Position numbers and translations under genes: made by a program. From contig NZ_AP025145.1 in the NCBI RefSeq assembly GCF_019977755.1, forward strand, positions 186,001 through 250,000: a stretch of 64,000 bases of DNA, read 5' to 3'. The notes beneath the pieces are model-generated. The model was given only the letters and a program-made list of their open reading frames with translations. It was not told the origin of the DNA and made no database searches. Position 1 is the first letter of the stretch. The number at the start of each line of letters is the position of its first letter. Below, piece after piece: positions 51,031 through 60,168 of the stretch. The DNA is from Vibrio penaeicida. Lineage in GTDB: Bacteria; Pseudomonadota; Gammaproteobacteria; Enterobacterales; Vibrionaceae.

Positions 51031-53172
51031 TTACTTACCACGTTGCCAACCGTGGAATTTTTGAACCCATTCCAACAGTTTTTCTGGTGCGTTGGCTTTT
51101 TTCCATACCCCAGCAGTGTATTTCGCCGCTTCACTCATCGTTGGGTAAGGGTGAATCGTACCTAGAATTTTGTTCAAACCTAAGTTGTACTTCATGGCTA
51201 AAGTAAATTCAGCCAGCAATTCACCTGCTCCGTGCCCCACAATCGTGACACCCAAAATAGTGTCTTTTCCTTTTGGTGTGATCACTTTAATGAAGCCGAT
51301 GTCTGCTCCATCGGTAATGGCGCGGTCTAGATCATCAATGCCATAAGTCGACACTTCGTAGTTAATGCCTTTGGCTTTTGCTTCGCTTTCGTTGATACCA
51401 ACACGAGCGACTTCTGGTGTAGTGTACGTTGCCGCTGGCATCACACGGTAGTCGGCTTTAAATTTCTTAAACTGCCCAAACAAGCCATTTACGGCTGCAT
51501 ACCAAGCTTGGTGCGCGGCAGCGTGAGTCAATTGGAATGGGCCACACACATCGCCAACAGCGAAGATATTAGGGTACTTAGTTTGTAGGTATTCATTGAC
51601 GTCAACCGTGCCACGATCCGTAACTTCAATGCCGAGCTCCTCTAAGCCAAAGCCTTTCACATTGGCAACGCGACCGAGTGCAAGTAACACTTTATCGAAG
51701 TAGACGCGTTTGGTTTCGCCCTGGTGTTCAAGCTCGGCAAACTGCCCCTGTTCATCACGGCCAAATTGCGCGGCTTTGTGACCCGTTAACAGGTTGACAC
51801 CGTCTTCGGTTAAATGGCTTGCTACGAGATCAGACGCTTCTCTATCTTCACGAATTAGGATTTGTTCCGCCATTTCAACCAGAGCAACTTCAGATCCAAG
51901 TAGGCTAAAGCTTTGTGCAAGTTCGCAACCAATAGGACCGCCACCTAACACCAACAGTTTTTCAGGCTGCTCACGCAGTTCCCATACGTTGTCGGAAGTG
52001 AGGTATTCAACATCGCTTAAACCTGGGATACCCGGAACCAGTGGGCGAGCACCAGTTGCGATAACGATATTCTTCGTGGTGAGACGCTTACCATTTACTT
52101 CCACTTCCCAAGGGGATAGAACTTTCGCTTCGCCAGTCACACAATCGACACCCAGCGAAGAATAGCGCTCGATAGAATCGTGAGGTTCAATGTCCGCAAT
52201 GACGTGTTGAACACGATCCATTACCGCGCCAAAATCGGCTTTCGCTTCTCCGGCATCAATTCCAAAGCGCTTCGCTTGAGAGATTTCCTTCATTGTGTGC
52301 GCGGCACGAATCAGTGCTTTAGAAGGCACACAACCTGTGTTCAAACAGTCACCGCCCATCTTATGGCGCTCAATCAAGGTGACTTTCGCTTTAACCGCGG
52401 CAGCAATGTAAGCTGAAACTAAACCACCAGAACCAGCACCGATAACCACCATGTTGGTATCGAATTTAGCGGGTTTCTTCCAGCCTTCATACACTTTACG
52501 AGCCGCAATAATATCGACCAGTTTCTTGGCAATTAATGGGAACAAACCAAGTAAAACAAATGAAAGCAAAATTGGTGGTGAAATAATGCCCGCTAACGAG
52601 TCGATTTCAGCAAGCTGAGTACCGGCGTTAACGTATACTGCTGTTCCCGCCAACATACCCAGTTGACTTACCCAGTAAAAATCGCGTGCTTTGATTGGCG
52701 TTAAGCCCATTAAAAGGTTAACGACAAAGAAAGGGAATACAGGGATTAGACGTAAAGTGAATAGGTAAAATTTACCTTGTTTTTCAACACCTTCGTTAAT
52801 GGCTGATAAGCGCTCGCCGAATTTGTTTTGAACCCAATCGCGCAGTAAGAATCGGCTGAATAAGAACGCTAGTGTTGCCCCTACAGAGCTGGCGAATGAA
52901 ACCAATAGCAAGCCCCAGCCAAATCCAAACAATGCGCCGCCTAATAACGTCATAATGGCTGCACCAGGCAGTGATAGCGCGGTCACGATGACGTAAATTA
53001 CAAAGTAGGTCACACTGGAAAGCAGAGGGTTTTCAGCAATCAGAGAAGACAATTGTTCCTGCTGCTGTTTTGCTGTTTCCAAGGTTAGGAAGCGACCTAA
53101 ATCTAGGCTAAACCATAAAACTATGAACCCAACAATCGCGAGTGCGAGAAGTATCTTTTTTTTGCTCATCAC
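51031..53172 (-). CDS. Fused TVP38/TMEM64-type membrane domain and flavin disulfide oxidoreductase
   Basis: A 713-residue fusion. Residues 1-225 form a TVP38/TMEM64 (DedA-superfamily) membrane domain with ALSLPGAAIMTLLGGALFGFGWGLL and FPFFVVNLLMGLTPI. From about residue 240 a class I pyridine nucleotide-disulfide oxidoreductase follows: FAD site VVIGAGSGGLVSAYIAAA, redox motif CLNTGCVPSK, NAD(P) site VLGGGPIGCELAQSFSLLGS, and the C-terminal dimerisation domain with HPYPTMSEA. It is closest to mercuric reductase or dihydrolipoamide dehydrogenase-like enzymes, but lacks the C-terminal vicinal cysteines of MerA. Substrate unknown. Confidence 0.9.
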   Translation of the reverse strand: MMSKKKILLALAIVGFIVLWFSLDLGRFLTLETAKQQQEQLSSLIAENPLLSSVTYFVIYVIVTALSLPGAAIMTLLGGALFGFGWGLLLVSFASSVGATLAFLFSRFLLRDWVQNKFGERLSAINEGVEKQGKFYLFTLRLIPVFPFFVVNLLMGLTPIKARDFYWVSQLGMLAGTAVYVNAGTQLAEIDSLAGIISPPILLSFVLLGLFPLIAKKLVDIIAARKVYEGWKKPAKFDTNMVVIGAGSGGLVSAYIAAAVKAKVTLIERHKMGGDCLNTGCVPSKALIRAAHTMKEISQAKRFGIDAGEAKADFGAVMDRVQHVIADIEPHDSIERYSSLGVDCVTGEAKVLSPWEVEVNGKRLTTKNIVIATGARPLVPGIPGLSDVEYLTSDNVWELREQPEKLLVLGGGPIGCELAQSFSLLGSEVALVEMAEQILIREDREASDLVASHLTEDGVNLLTGHKAAQFGRDEQGQFAELEHQGETKRVYFDKVLLALGRVANVKGFGLEELGIEVTDRGTVDVNEYLQTKYPNIFAVGDVCGPFQLTHAAAHQAWYAAVNGLFGQFKKFKADYRVMPAATYTTPEVARVGINESEAKAKGINYEVSTYGIDDLDRAITDGADIGFIKVITPKGKDTILGVTIVGHGAGELLAEFTLAMKYNLGLNKILGTIHPYPTMSEAAKYTAGVWKKANAPEKLLEWVQKFHGWQRGK

Positions 53173-53273
53173 ATTTCCTTCATTAGGTTGTTGGCAAAAT
53201 TATCAACCACTTATATCCATCACGTGGTCTGGCTATAAGTGTAGTGAAACTGACTAATAAAAACAGGGCAAAT

Positions 53274-53343
53274 ACGTTCTTTTCCTTGAACTGAAACAGA
53301 AGATAACGCTCTGAATCCAGCATCTTGAGGAAGTTTGAGTACT
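53274..53343 (+). repeat. Dispersed repeat, long copy
   Basis: This approximately 70-base segment, from ACGTTCTTTTCC to TTTGAGTACT, matches the reverse complement of 50752-50821 in nearly all positions (shared core TTGAACTGAAACAGAAGATA), including the CTGAATCC core. It lies upstream of the 51031 gene, possibly within its leader. Confidence 0.8.
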
Positions 53344-53401
53344 CATTTACAGCACTGTTTTGAAGACTTGTTTTAAAAGACCCAGCAAAGCACAGGTTCA
53401 T

Positions 53402-53630
53402 TTCACTTTTTTATGCTTTTTTTTAAAAAAAGGGATTCGCCTTATTCCTCAAGATTCTGAATAAGTCATCAGGGAAGCAAAAATGCATCTTGCTACGGAT
53501 AATCAAACAGACCCTAGATACGAGGATCTGTGGCTAGAAGGAATGTCGTTTCATTGAACTGCTGGGTGCGACAAATCTTAGGGTCAATAGACCCTAACAT
53601 GAACGGAAAGCTTGGAATGAGAGGGAAAAC
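53402..53630. other. Intergenic region with a palindrome
   Basis: TTAGGGTC (53578-53585), AATA, GACCCTAA (53590-53597) is a perfect 8-bp palindrome, and CAGACCC with GGATCTG near 53509-53530 forms a second weak hairpin. No ORF or T run was found. It could be the 3' end structure of the 53631 gene or an unidentified RNA. Confidence 0.4.
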
Positions 53631-54047
53631 TCAGTGTGATTTAGGAGGATGATTACAGGTAATGGAGCGAGAAAACTCTTCCTGACACATTTGAGCGCGT
53701 GGCTCATTTTCATACAAACGGTAGAGGCGGCACATTTCCACCAATGTATCGCATGCCAAAAGATAACTTTTGTGACGAAAAGCCTGACCGCGGTCTGGGT
53801 TGTTCATCTCGTTAACCAGTGCATAGTGGAGCTTTTTCAATACTCGGATGGCACAATAGTCGTCACCGACTTCCTGTGATCGTCTCACCAGTTTTTGGCA
53901 GGCATCGTTATAGGCATGAAGTGCTCGCTCGCAGCCGTTGCTTTTAGTCAATACAGCTTCACACAGATACATTTCGGTTTTTAAATCTTGAGCCTTCAAG
54001 CGATAGTTATCGATATTGCGGAAAATCTGATGATGAAGTGAATCCAT
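53631..54047 (-). CDS. Cysteine-rich helical protein of unknown function
   Basis: A 138-residue soluble protein predicted to be helical, with eight cysteines spread along the chain. It lacks a signal peptide, so the cysteines act in the cytoplasm, perhaps binding metal or forming regulated disulfides. Its promoter carries a perfect Fur box at 54085-54099, so it should be induced under iron limitation. It diverges from the ribonucleotide reductase operon, which has its own Fur box. No family is recognised. Confidence 0.7.
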   Translation of the reverse strand: MDSLHHQIFRNIDNYRLKAQDLKTEMYLCEAVLTKSNGCERALHAYNDACQKLVRRSQEVGDDYCAIRVLKKLHYALVNEMNNPDRGQAFRHKSYLLACDTLVEMCRLYRLYENEPRAQMCQEEFSRSITCNHPPKSH

Positions 54048-54084
54048 TTCTTTAACATCCCAAATGAGTGAAGTATTTTTTAAA

Positions 54085-54099
54085 TGATAATCATTATCA
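54085..54099. promoter_or_regulatory. Fur box, promoter of the cysteine-rich gene
   Basis: TGATAATCATTATCA is a perfect palindrome and matches the core of the 19-base Fur consensus GATAATGATAATCATTATC. It is about 40 bases upstream of ATG 54047. Confidence 0.85.
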
Positions 54100-54347
54100 A
54101 TTGATAAATCTACACCCTTTTTTTGTTTTAAAAATTACGCGGTCGATCACGAAACTTTATTTCTGCTTAAATTTCATAAAAAATTCATATATATCATTGG
54201 TATACACCAATCATGGCTGGTGTTTAATTTTGTGGGAAATTTCGTGCTTCAAACCGCCAAACTTTGCTCGCCTCTGGTCTGGCAAGGCATCTAGAAATTG
54301 CAAAATTTTTTTCGCTTGTTCAGTTCTAATATGTAAAACGTCTTGAA

Positions 54348-54364
54348 TTGATAATCATTATCAA
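54348..54364. promoter_or_regulatory. Fur box, promoter of nrdA-nrdB-nrdH
   Basis: TTGATAATCATTATCAA is a perfect palindrome matching the Fur core, about 60 bases upstream of nrdA. A further palindrome, ATTGGT-ATAC-ACCAAT, lies at 54196-54211 in the same region, function unknown. Confidence 0.85.
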
Positions 54365-54422
54365 CTAGATCTATATAGCAAGATGTAGTGGTTAATTTTT
54401 GAACTGGATACAAGATATAGTT

Positions 54423-56675
54423 ATGGACGTAATAAAACGCGACGGGCGAAAAGAGAAAACTAGCCTGGACAAAGTTACCCGAAGAGCAGAGGCACTGTCA
54501 GACGGTCTTAAGGTAGAACCTATAGCAGTGGCTCAAAAAGTAGTAAGTGGCCTGTATGATGGCATTAAGGTGACAGAGATTGATGTTTTCCTAGCAGAAA
54601 CATCAGCCAGCTTGGCAGCAGAGCACCCAGATTATGCAAAGCTTGCAGCACGTGTGTTGGTGAGTTCACTTCAAAAAGAGACTCAAGGCTTCCAGTGGGC
54701 GACGAAGAAACTGGCCGAAATTGGCATTTTATCGGACGAATATGTTGCTCAAGTGCAGCGCCAAGGTCCTGAGCTTGCAGAACTCATTGATTACAAACGT
54801 GATTATCAGTTTGACTACTTCGGGTACAAAACGTTAGAGCGTTCATATCTGCTCAAAGCAGATGGTGTGATTATTGAACGTCCGCAAGACATGTACATGC
54901 GTGTTGCGATAGCAGTGGCCGGTGACAACATTGAGCAAATTAAAGAGCTCTACGACATGTTGAGCTTGGGCTATTACACTCACGCAACGCCAACGCTGTT
55001 CAATGCTGGCTGCAAAATGCAGCAACTTTCATCTTGTTTCCTTTTGGCCATGCAAGATGACTCCATTTCAGGCATCTACGACACGCTAAAAGATTGCGCG
55101 CTGATTTCAAAATCGGCGGGTGGAATTGGCTTACACATCCACAATATTCGGGCATCCGGCGCACCAATCATCGGTACGAACGGTATTTCGAATGGCATCA
55201 TCCCGATGTTGAAAGTGTTCAATGAAACCGCTCGTTACGTAGATCAAGGCGGCGGTAAACGAAAAGGTTCTTTTGCGATTTACCTAGAACCTTGGCATGC
55301 CGACATTGAAGCTTTCCTAGACCTGCGAAAAAACCATGGTAAGGAAGAATTCCGTGCTCGTGACCTATTCCTGTCACTTTGGGTTCCAGACTTGTTTATG
55401 GAGCGCGTAGAGCAGGATGGTGATTGGACGTTGTTCAGTGAACACAGCGCGAAAGGGCTTTCTGACGTTTACGGTGATGAGTTTGTTGCCCTGTATGAGA
55501 AATATGAACGTGAAGGACTAGGGCTCAAAACAGTTAAAGCGCGTCAAATTATGACTCAAATTATTGAGTCTCAAGCAGAAACTGGCACGCCTTACATGTT
55601 GTATAAAGACTCGTGTAACGTGAAATCGAACCAAAAAAATCTGGGTACGATCAAGTCGAGTAACTTGTGTGCTGAGATCATGGAAGTATCGACAGCCAAT
55701 GAAACCGCCGCTTGTAACTTGGCTTCACTGGCATTACCTAAATGCATTATTGACGGTGAGTTCGACTTCGAGAGGCTCCACGAAATCACCAAAATCGCGA
55801 TTAAGAATTTAGATCGCGTGATTGATGTGAATTACCATCCAACAGACAAAATCGAAAAATCGAACCACGCTCACCGACCAGTTGGTTTGGGTATTCAAGG
55901 CTTGGCAGACGTATTCTTCAAGTTGCACTTACCTTATGACAGTGAAGAAGCGCGTGCTCTGAACCGCGATATTGCTGAAACCATGTATCACGCTTCTCTG
56001 GAAGCATCGTGTGAGTTAGCACAAGATCTGGGAACTTACAGCAGTTACGATGGCTCACCTGCCAGCCAAGGTATTTTCCAGTTTGATTTATGGAATGAAC
56101 AACCGAGCGAGCGCTGGGATTGGTCTTCACTGAGAAACAACATTTCTCAACATGGTCTTCGCAACTCACTGTTGATTGCTCAAATGCCAACCGCATCTAC
56201 TGCTCAAATCTTGGGTAACAATGAAGCATTTGAAGCGCAGACCAGCAATATCTATAAGCGTCAGACACTGTCTGGTGAGTTCATTATTGTTAACCGTCAC
56301 TTGGTTAAAACGCTAGAAGAACGCGGCTTATGGACGGCAGCTGTTCGTGACTCCATCATTTTGAACAACGGTTCCTTACAAAATATTGCGTCGATACCTG
56401 AAGATGTAAAAGCGGTTTATCGTACGGTATGGGAACTTTCTCAAAAAGCGATCATCGACATGTCGGCAGATCGTGGCCCGTATGTATGTCAATCACAGAG
56501 CCTTAACCTATGGCTAGCATCTCCAACGTTTGCTCAGATTAACGCCATGCATTTCTACGCTTGGAAACGCGGACTGAAAACGGGCATGTACTACCTGAGA
56601 TCCAAACCTTCTGCTAACGCGGTGAAGATGACCGTCGGTAACAACGATGAAGATTGCGTAGGCTGTGGTGCTTAG
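54423..56675 (+). CDS. nrdA: Class I ribonucleotide reductase, large (alpha) subunit
   Basis: A 750-residue alpha subunit. Residues 1-90 form the ATP cone (VIKRDGRKEKTSLDKVTRR). TPTLFNAGCKMQQLSSCFLLAM carries an active-site cysteine, LCAEIMEVS the thiyl cysteine loop, and the C-terminal DCVGCGA the redox-active cysteine pair used by glutaredoxin. The sequence looks like the eukaryote-like class Ia group, and no NrdI gene is present. It should reduce ribonucleoside diphosphates. ATG 54423 is preferred to TTG 54399 as it starts near the ATP-cone pattern. Confidence 0.92.
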   Translation: MDVIKRDGRKEKTSLDKVTRRAEALSDGLKVEPIAVAQKVVSGLYDGIKVTEIDVFLAETSASLAAEHPDYAKLAARVLVSSLQKETQGFQWATKKLAEIGILSDEYVAQVQRQGPELAELIDYKRDYQFDYFGYKTLERSYLLKADGVIIERPQDMYMRVAIAVAGDNIEQIKELYDMLSLGYYTHATPTLFNAGCKMQQLSSCFLLAMQDDSISGIYDTLKDCALISKSAGGIGLHIHNIRASGAPIIGTNGISNGIIPMLKVFNETARYVDQGGGKRKGSFAIYLEPWHADIEAFLDLRKNHGKEEFRARDLFLSLWVPDLFMERVEQDGDWTLFSEHSAKGLSDVYGDEFVALYEKYEREGLGLKTVKARQIMTQIIESQAETGTPYMLYKDSCNVKSNQKNLGTIKSSNLCAEIMEVSTANETAACNLASLALPKCIIDGEFDFERLHEITKIAIKNLDRVIDVNYHPTDKIEKSNHAHRPVGLGIQGLADVFFKLHLPYDSEEARALNRDIAETMYHASLEASCELAQDLGTYSSYDGSPASQGIFQFDLWNEQPSERWDWSSLRNNISQHGLRNSLLIAQMPTASTAQILGNNEAFEAQTSNIYKRQTLSGEFIIVNRHLVKTLEERGLWTAAVRDSIILNNGSLQNIASIPEDVKAVYRTVWELSQKAIIDMSADRGPYVCQSQSLNLWLASPTFAQINAMHFYAWKRGLKTGMYYLRSKPSANAVKMTVGNNDEDCVGCGA

Positions 56676-56768
56676 GTTAAACCGCCAGAACCAGAAAACG
56701 CTTTGTTTTAAATAGAACAATGATTTAAGGCGGGTATACCCTATCCGCCTGCTTAACAGGACAACACC

Positions 56769-57701
56769 ATGATAGTAAAAAACAAGTTCAGCCTTTTTCC
56801 TATTCAGTACGAAGAAATTTGGCAAGCATACAAAACCCATGAAGCCGCTTTTTGGACCACTGAAGAATTAGACTTTGCTCAAGATCTGCCTGATCTACAA
56901 AAACTGACAGAAGGTGAGCAGCACTTTATCCGTCACGTGTTGGCATTCTTCGCACAAAGTGAAGGCATGATCAATGAGAACTTGTTGACCCGTTTTTACG
57001 GTGAGATTGAAATTGCAGAAGCGCGCTGCTTCCTTGCTCTGCAAGCATTCAATGAAGTTATTCACGCCGAAACATACGCGCTTCAATTGGAAACTTACAT
57101 ACCGGATGTCGAAGAGCGTGAGCGTTTGTTCAATGCCATCGACAACGTGCCAACGGTGAAGCGTAAAGCCCAATGGGTGATGAAGTGGATCTCTTCAGAC
57201 AAACCACTAGCGATGCGCCTTATTGCGTTTGGTTTAGTGGAAGGGTTGTTCTTTGCGGGCAGTTTCTGTGCGATTTACTACTTCCGCAAGCGCGGTTTAT
57301 TGGCGGGTCTTGCAGCAAGTAACGACCTAATCGCACGTGATGAAGGCTTGCACTTTAGCTTCTCGGCATTGCTATTTAAAACATTGGGTCAAGGTAAAGT
57401 GACTCAAGCGGAATTTGAAGAGATATGCCGTGAAGCGGTATCTATCGAAAAAGAGTTTGTGACAGAAGCATTGCCTGTGGATCTGATTGGTATGAATGCG
57501 GATCTAATGTGCCAATACATTGAACATACTGCTGATGTTATCGCTGGGCTATTTGGATTTAACCCTGTTTTTGGCTCAGAGAACCCATTTGATTACATGC
57601 GCCTTCTTGATATGGAAGGGAAAACCAATTTCTTTGAAAAACGTGTGACCGAATATAAGCGTCCACAAGATCGTCAACTGGCATTTGATGCCGATTTCTA
57701 A
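56769..57701 (+). CDS. nrdB: Class I ribonucleotide reductase, small (beta) subunit
   Basis: A 310-residue beta subunit. Iron ligands appear as the first acid in FWTTEELDFAQDL, then E and H in NEVIHAETY; the tyrosyl radical Tyr follows as the last residue of that motif. RDEGLHFSF supplies later ligands. The intact set implies a di-iron tyrosyl-radical enzyme of the class Ia type, with eukaryote-like features. It lies 93 bases after nrdA. No NrdI is encoded, so manganese activation in the NrdF manner is not expected from the context. Confidence 0.92.
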   Translation: MIVKNKFSLFPIQYEEIWQAYKTHEAAFWTTEELDFAQDLPDLQKLTEGEQHFIRHVLAFFAQSEGMINENLLTRFYGEIEIAEARCFLALQAFNEVIHAETYALQLETYIPDVEERERLFNAIDNVPTVKRKAQWVMKWISSDKPLAMRLIAFGLVEGLFFAGSFCAIYYFRKRGLLAGLAASNDLIARDEGLHFSFSALLFKTLGQGKVTQAEFEEICREAVSIEKEFVTEALPVDLIGMNADLMCQYIEHTADVIAGLFGFNPVFGSENPFDYMRLLDMEGKTNFFEKRVTEYKRPQDRQLAFDADF

Positions 57702-57713
57702 CAGGAGTGGAAA

Positions 57714-57956
57714 ATGCAAATAGAGATGTTTAGCAAGGACAACTGTCCACAATGTGTCACAGCGGCAAATTGGATTGCTCAGCAGGGTATGAAGCTTCAT
57801 CAACTGAAGTTAGATAAAGACTTCGACCGTGAATCCTTATTTGAACTCTTCCCAACAGCGCGCAGCTATCCGCAGTTTAGAGTGAATGGCGAAGCGGTAG
57901 GCGATTTTGAATCGCTGAAAAGACAGTTGGCCTTTGCATCAGAAGCAGCATTTTAA
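57714..57956 (+). CDS. nrdH: NrdH-like glutaredoxin
   Basis: An 80-residue glutaredoxin with the redox motif CPQC (residues 11-14) and the cis-proline segment RSYPQFRVNGEAVGDFESL. Its short length and position 12 bases after nrdB make it the dedicated electron donor of the reductase. It uses glutathione or thioredoxin reductase for recycling; which cannot be told here. A strong terminator follows at 58001. Confidence 0.92.
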   Translation: MQIEMFSKDNCPQCVTAANWIAQQGMKLHQLKLDKDFDRESLFELFPTARSYPQFRVNGEAVGDFESLKRQLAFASEAAF

Positions 57957-58000
57957 CTTCCGTGCAGCGGTTAAGTTAGATACAGAAGATTCTGAAAACA

Positions 58001-58029
58001 AAAATGGCGGCACATGGTGCCGCCATTTT
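58001..58029. terminator. Intrinsic terminator of the nrd operon
   Basis: AAAATGGCGGCAC (58001-58013) pairs over 13 bp with GTGCCGCCATTTT (58017-58029), loop ATG, followed by T residues. Confidence 0.93.
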
Positions 58030-58088
58030 TATGAGCGTTACATTAGTTTTTATGAGAGTTACACCGGTTTTTATAAACGTTACACTGG
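58026..58088 (+). repeat. 21-base tandem repeat, three units
   Basis: TTTTTATGAGCGTTACATTAG (58026-58046) and two degenerate copies (58047-58067, 58068-58088) sit between the nrd terminator and the sensor-kinase stop. The repeat contains no start site or ORF of its own that I trust. Confidence 0.85.
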
Positions 58089-58091
58089 CGG

Positions 58092-59483
58092 CTACAATGT
58101 CGTGGTATCGAACTGGTAGGTTTGTATATCAACTTTTTTCTGCTGAGGCTTAACTTCTAACGGAACCAAAACGGTGAAGCGTGCGCCACCTAATTCACTG
58201 TCATCGACTGAGATGGTCCAGTTTAGAGTCTTAGCGGCACTTGCTGCTATGGCTAACCCAAGTCCAAACCCGCCACTGTCGGCATTTCGGCTTCTATCTA
58301 AGCGAGAAAATGCCATAAAGATCTCTTTGCGTTTATCAAGCGGGATACCCGGTCCATCATCTTCAATATCTATAGCCCAGTGAGTTTTGAAACAGGTTAG
58401 GCTCAGCCTAACTTTTTCTTTACCATAACGAGTAGCGTTGGTTATGAAGTTGTCTATTACGAGCTGACAGAGTGTTTCATCCGCATTAAGAACCGTGTTG
58501 CCCGTTTTACAATTAACAACATACTCTCCCTGACATTCCGTAATTTTGTTTAGACGGTCGCTGCAAAAATCGGAAATATAAATGTCGGAATTCTTGCTGG
58601 CCTTATCGATGCTCCCTGCCAAATTCAATTTAGAGAGCTGCACAATTTTGGTCGACAGTTCTTTTATGTCGTCGACGTAAGTATCGATGTTATTGAAGAT
58701 GGCTCTATCTTGAATTGGAGTCTGTATTCTAGCGAGGTCGGAAGCCATCTGTATACGGCTTAGCGGCGTACGAATTTCGTGAGGAATGGCTTGGGTGAAG
58801 ATTTGGCTTTGGCGAACTCGGCTCTCGATGTCTTCCGCCATGCTATTAAATCCGTCAGCTAATTCCCGAATAGGATGTGAATACCGCTCTGTAGTACGGG
58901 TTGTTAAACAGCCTTGACCAAATTTACGTTGAGCGCTGACCAACAGGTTAATTTGCTTTTGAATCCTACGGACCGGCATGTAAATGAGCGCGCCTAAGCT
59001 CACCACTAGTGTTGCTAATAGTGCGAGTACGAAATGAATTTCTGAGTTTTCGTACCACTCAAACTGAGGTTCAAAAAATTCGCCATGTTCACTGAAAAAC
59101 AAGCTGGACGAAGAGTTAGGTATGGGCATGACAACGGCAAAGTGACAACCGTTTATGAGGTATACCGGTAACCCTTTCATGTAAAACATGAATTCGCAAT
59201 TAGCACAGGGTTTACTCTCATCCCAGTCTTTGAGCAGCGCCATATCAAAAATGTAAAAGCGCTGCTTACCTGTTCGTTCCAGTTCTTTGTATAACGAGTT
59301 GGGTTGCCCCCTTTCCTCAATGTATTGATTGACGAAAAAGCTCGCGTCGTTGAGGAATATCTCGACATCAGTGCGATGCATGTATTCTTCACCGAGATGG
59401 AGGAAAACCATAACGGTTAACCCTAACCCGGCGACAATACCAAGATACAGCCGAGTGAACATGGAATTGAAAATTTTAAACAT
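58092..59483 (-). CDS. Sensor histidine kinase (RstB-like)
   Basis: A 463-residue membrane kinase. Two helices (about 9-27 and 145-165) bracket a periplasmic domain with a CANC pair and two other cysteines. Then come HAMP, the H-box FTQAIPHEIRTPLSRIQMASDLA, the N-box VIDNFITNATRYGKEKV, and the G1/G2 boxes DDGPGIP and GFGLGLAIA. Overlap of 8 bases with the response regulator makes it a coupled pair. The similarity to RstB is by overall form; the signal is unknown. The CANC motif in the periplasm could sense redox or metal. Confidence 0.85.
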   Translation of the reverse strand: MFKIFNSMFTRLYLGIVAGLGLTVMVFLHLGEEYMHRTDVEIFLNDASFFVNQYIEERGQPNSLYKELERTGKQRFYIFDMALLKDWDESKPCANCEFMFYMKGLPVYLINGCHFAVVMPIPNSSSSLFFSEHGEFFEPQFEWYENSEIHFVLALLATLVVSLGALIYMPVRRIQKQINLLVSAQRKFGQGCLTTRTTERYSHPIRELADGFNSMAEDIESRVRQSQIFTQAIPHEIRTPLSRIQMASDLARIQTPIQDRAIFNNIDTYVDDIKELSTKIVQLSKLNLAGSIDKASKNSDIYISDFCSDRLNKITECQGEYVVNCKTGNTVLNADETLCQLVIDNFITNATRYGKEKVRLSLTCFKTHWAIDIEDDGPGIPLDKRKEIFMAFSRLDRSRNADSGGFGLGLAIAASAAKTLNWTISVDDSELGGARFTVLVPLEVKPQQKKVDIQTYQFDTTTL

Positions 59484-60168
59484 GAGTCAGCATGTAACCC
59501 TGATTTCTAACTGTTTTAATGAACGCGGTTGTAACGTTCGCCATTGAAAACTTTTTACGTAAACCAGAAACGCGCATGTCGATAGATCGATCATTAAAAT
59601 TGTATTCAATGCCGCGAGCAGACTGGCAGAAAATTTCTCGTGAAACGGGCTTGTTCGAGTTCTCTAACAGCAAGTGCAAAATATCGAATTCTGACTCAGT
59701 AAGATTGAGCTTAGTTTCGTGATAGCACGCAATTTTTCGGGTTAGACATAGCGAAATGCCGTAGTTTGAAAGAGATTGAGGATCCGGTGCTGATTGGGAT
59801 TTTTGATAGCGCCTTAAAAGGGCTTCAATCCGAGCAACAAGAATATGACCGCGAACGGGTTTGGTGATGTAGTCGTCTGCCCCAAATTTAAATAGGCTTA
59901 CTTCAGTAAGTTCATCTTCTGAAGCAGTTAGAACGACGATCATACCATCGTAAAACTCCCGAATTTCTTGGCATATGGTTGCGCCGTCTTTTCCGGGTAA
60001 CATGAGATCTAAAATCACAAGATCTGGGGAAGTATTTTTAACCGCGTCGACAGCATCCAAACCGTCGCAGATAGCGTCTACCTTATAGCCTTCGGCTTCG
60101 AGGTACATCTTAGTCAGGCGAGATATTTCCTTATCATCTTCAACCAATAAAATTCTACAATTTGGCAT
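59476..60168 (-). CDS. OmpR-family response regulator (RstA-like)
   Basis: A 230-residue response regulator. RILLVEDDKEISRLTKMYLEAEGY begins the receiver, LVILDLMLPGKDG carries the phosphorylation Asp, and DDYITKPVRGHILVARI has the Lys. The C-terminal winged helix has LTESEFDILHLLLEN and RSIDMRVSGLRKKF. ATG 60168 is preferred because an upstream in-frame start would add 29 residues without homology to receivers. It pairs with the sensor 58092-59483. Confidence 0.88.
   Translation of the reverse strand: MPNCRILLVEDDKEISRLTKMYLEAEGYKVDAICDGLDAVDAVKNTSPDLVILDLMLPGKDGATICQEIREFYDGMIVVLTASEDELTEVSLFKFGADDYITKPVRGHILVARIEALLRRYQKSQSAPDPQSLSNYGISLCLTRKIACYHETKLNLTESEFDILHLLLENSNKPVSREIFCQSARGIEYNFNDRSIDMRVSGLRKKFSMANVTTAFIKTVRNQGYMLTHV

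Noticed and set aside
53183..53401. A 72-codon minus-strand ORF at the dispersed repeat
   Set aside because: It is made mainly from repeat sequence and has no ribosome site.
57934..58119. A 61-codon ORF carrying the FYxxYTG repeats
   Set aside because: It overlaps the nrdH end and the terminator, and the repeat reflects the 21-base DNA repeat rather than a real protein.
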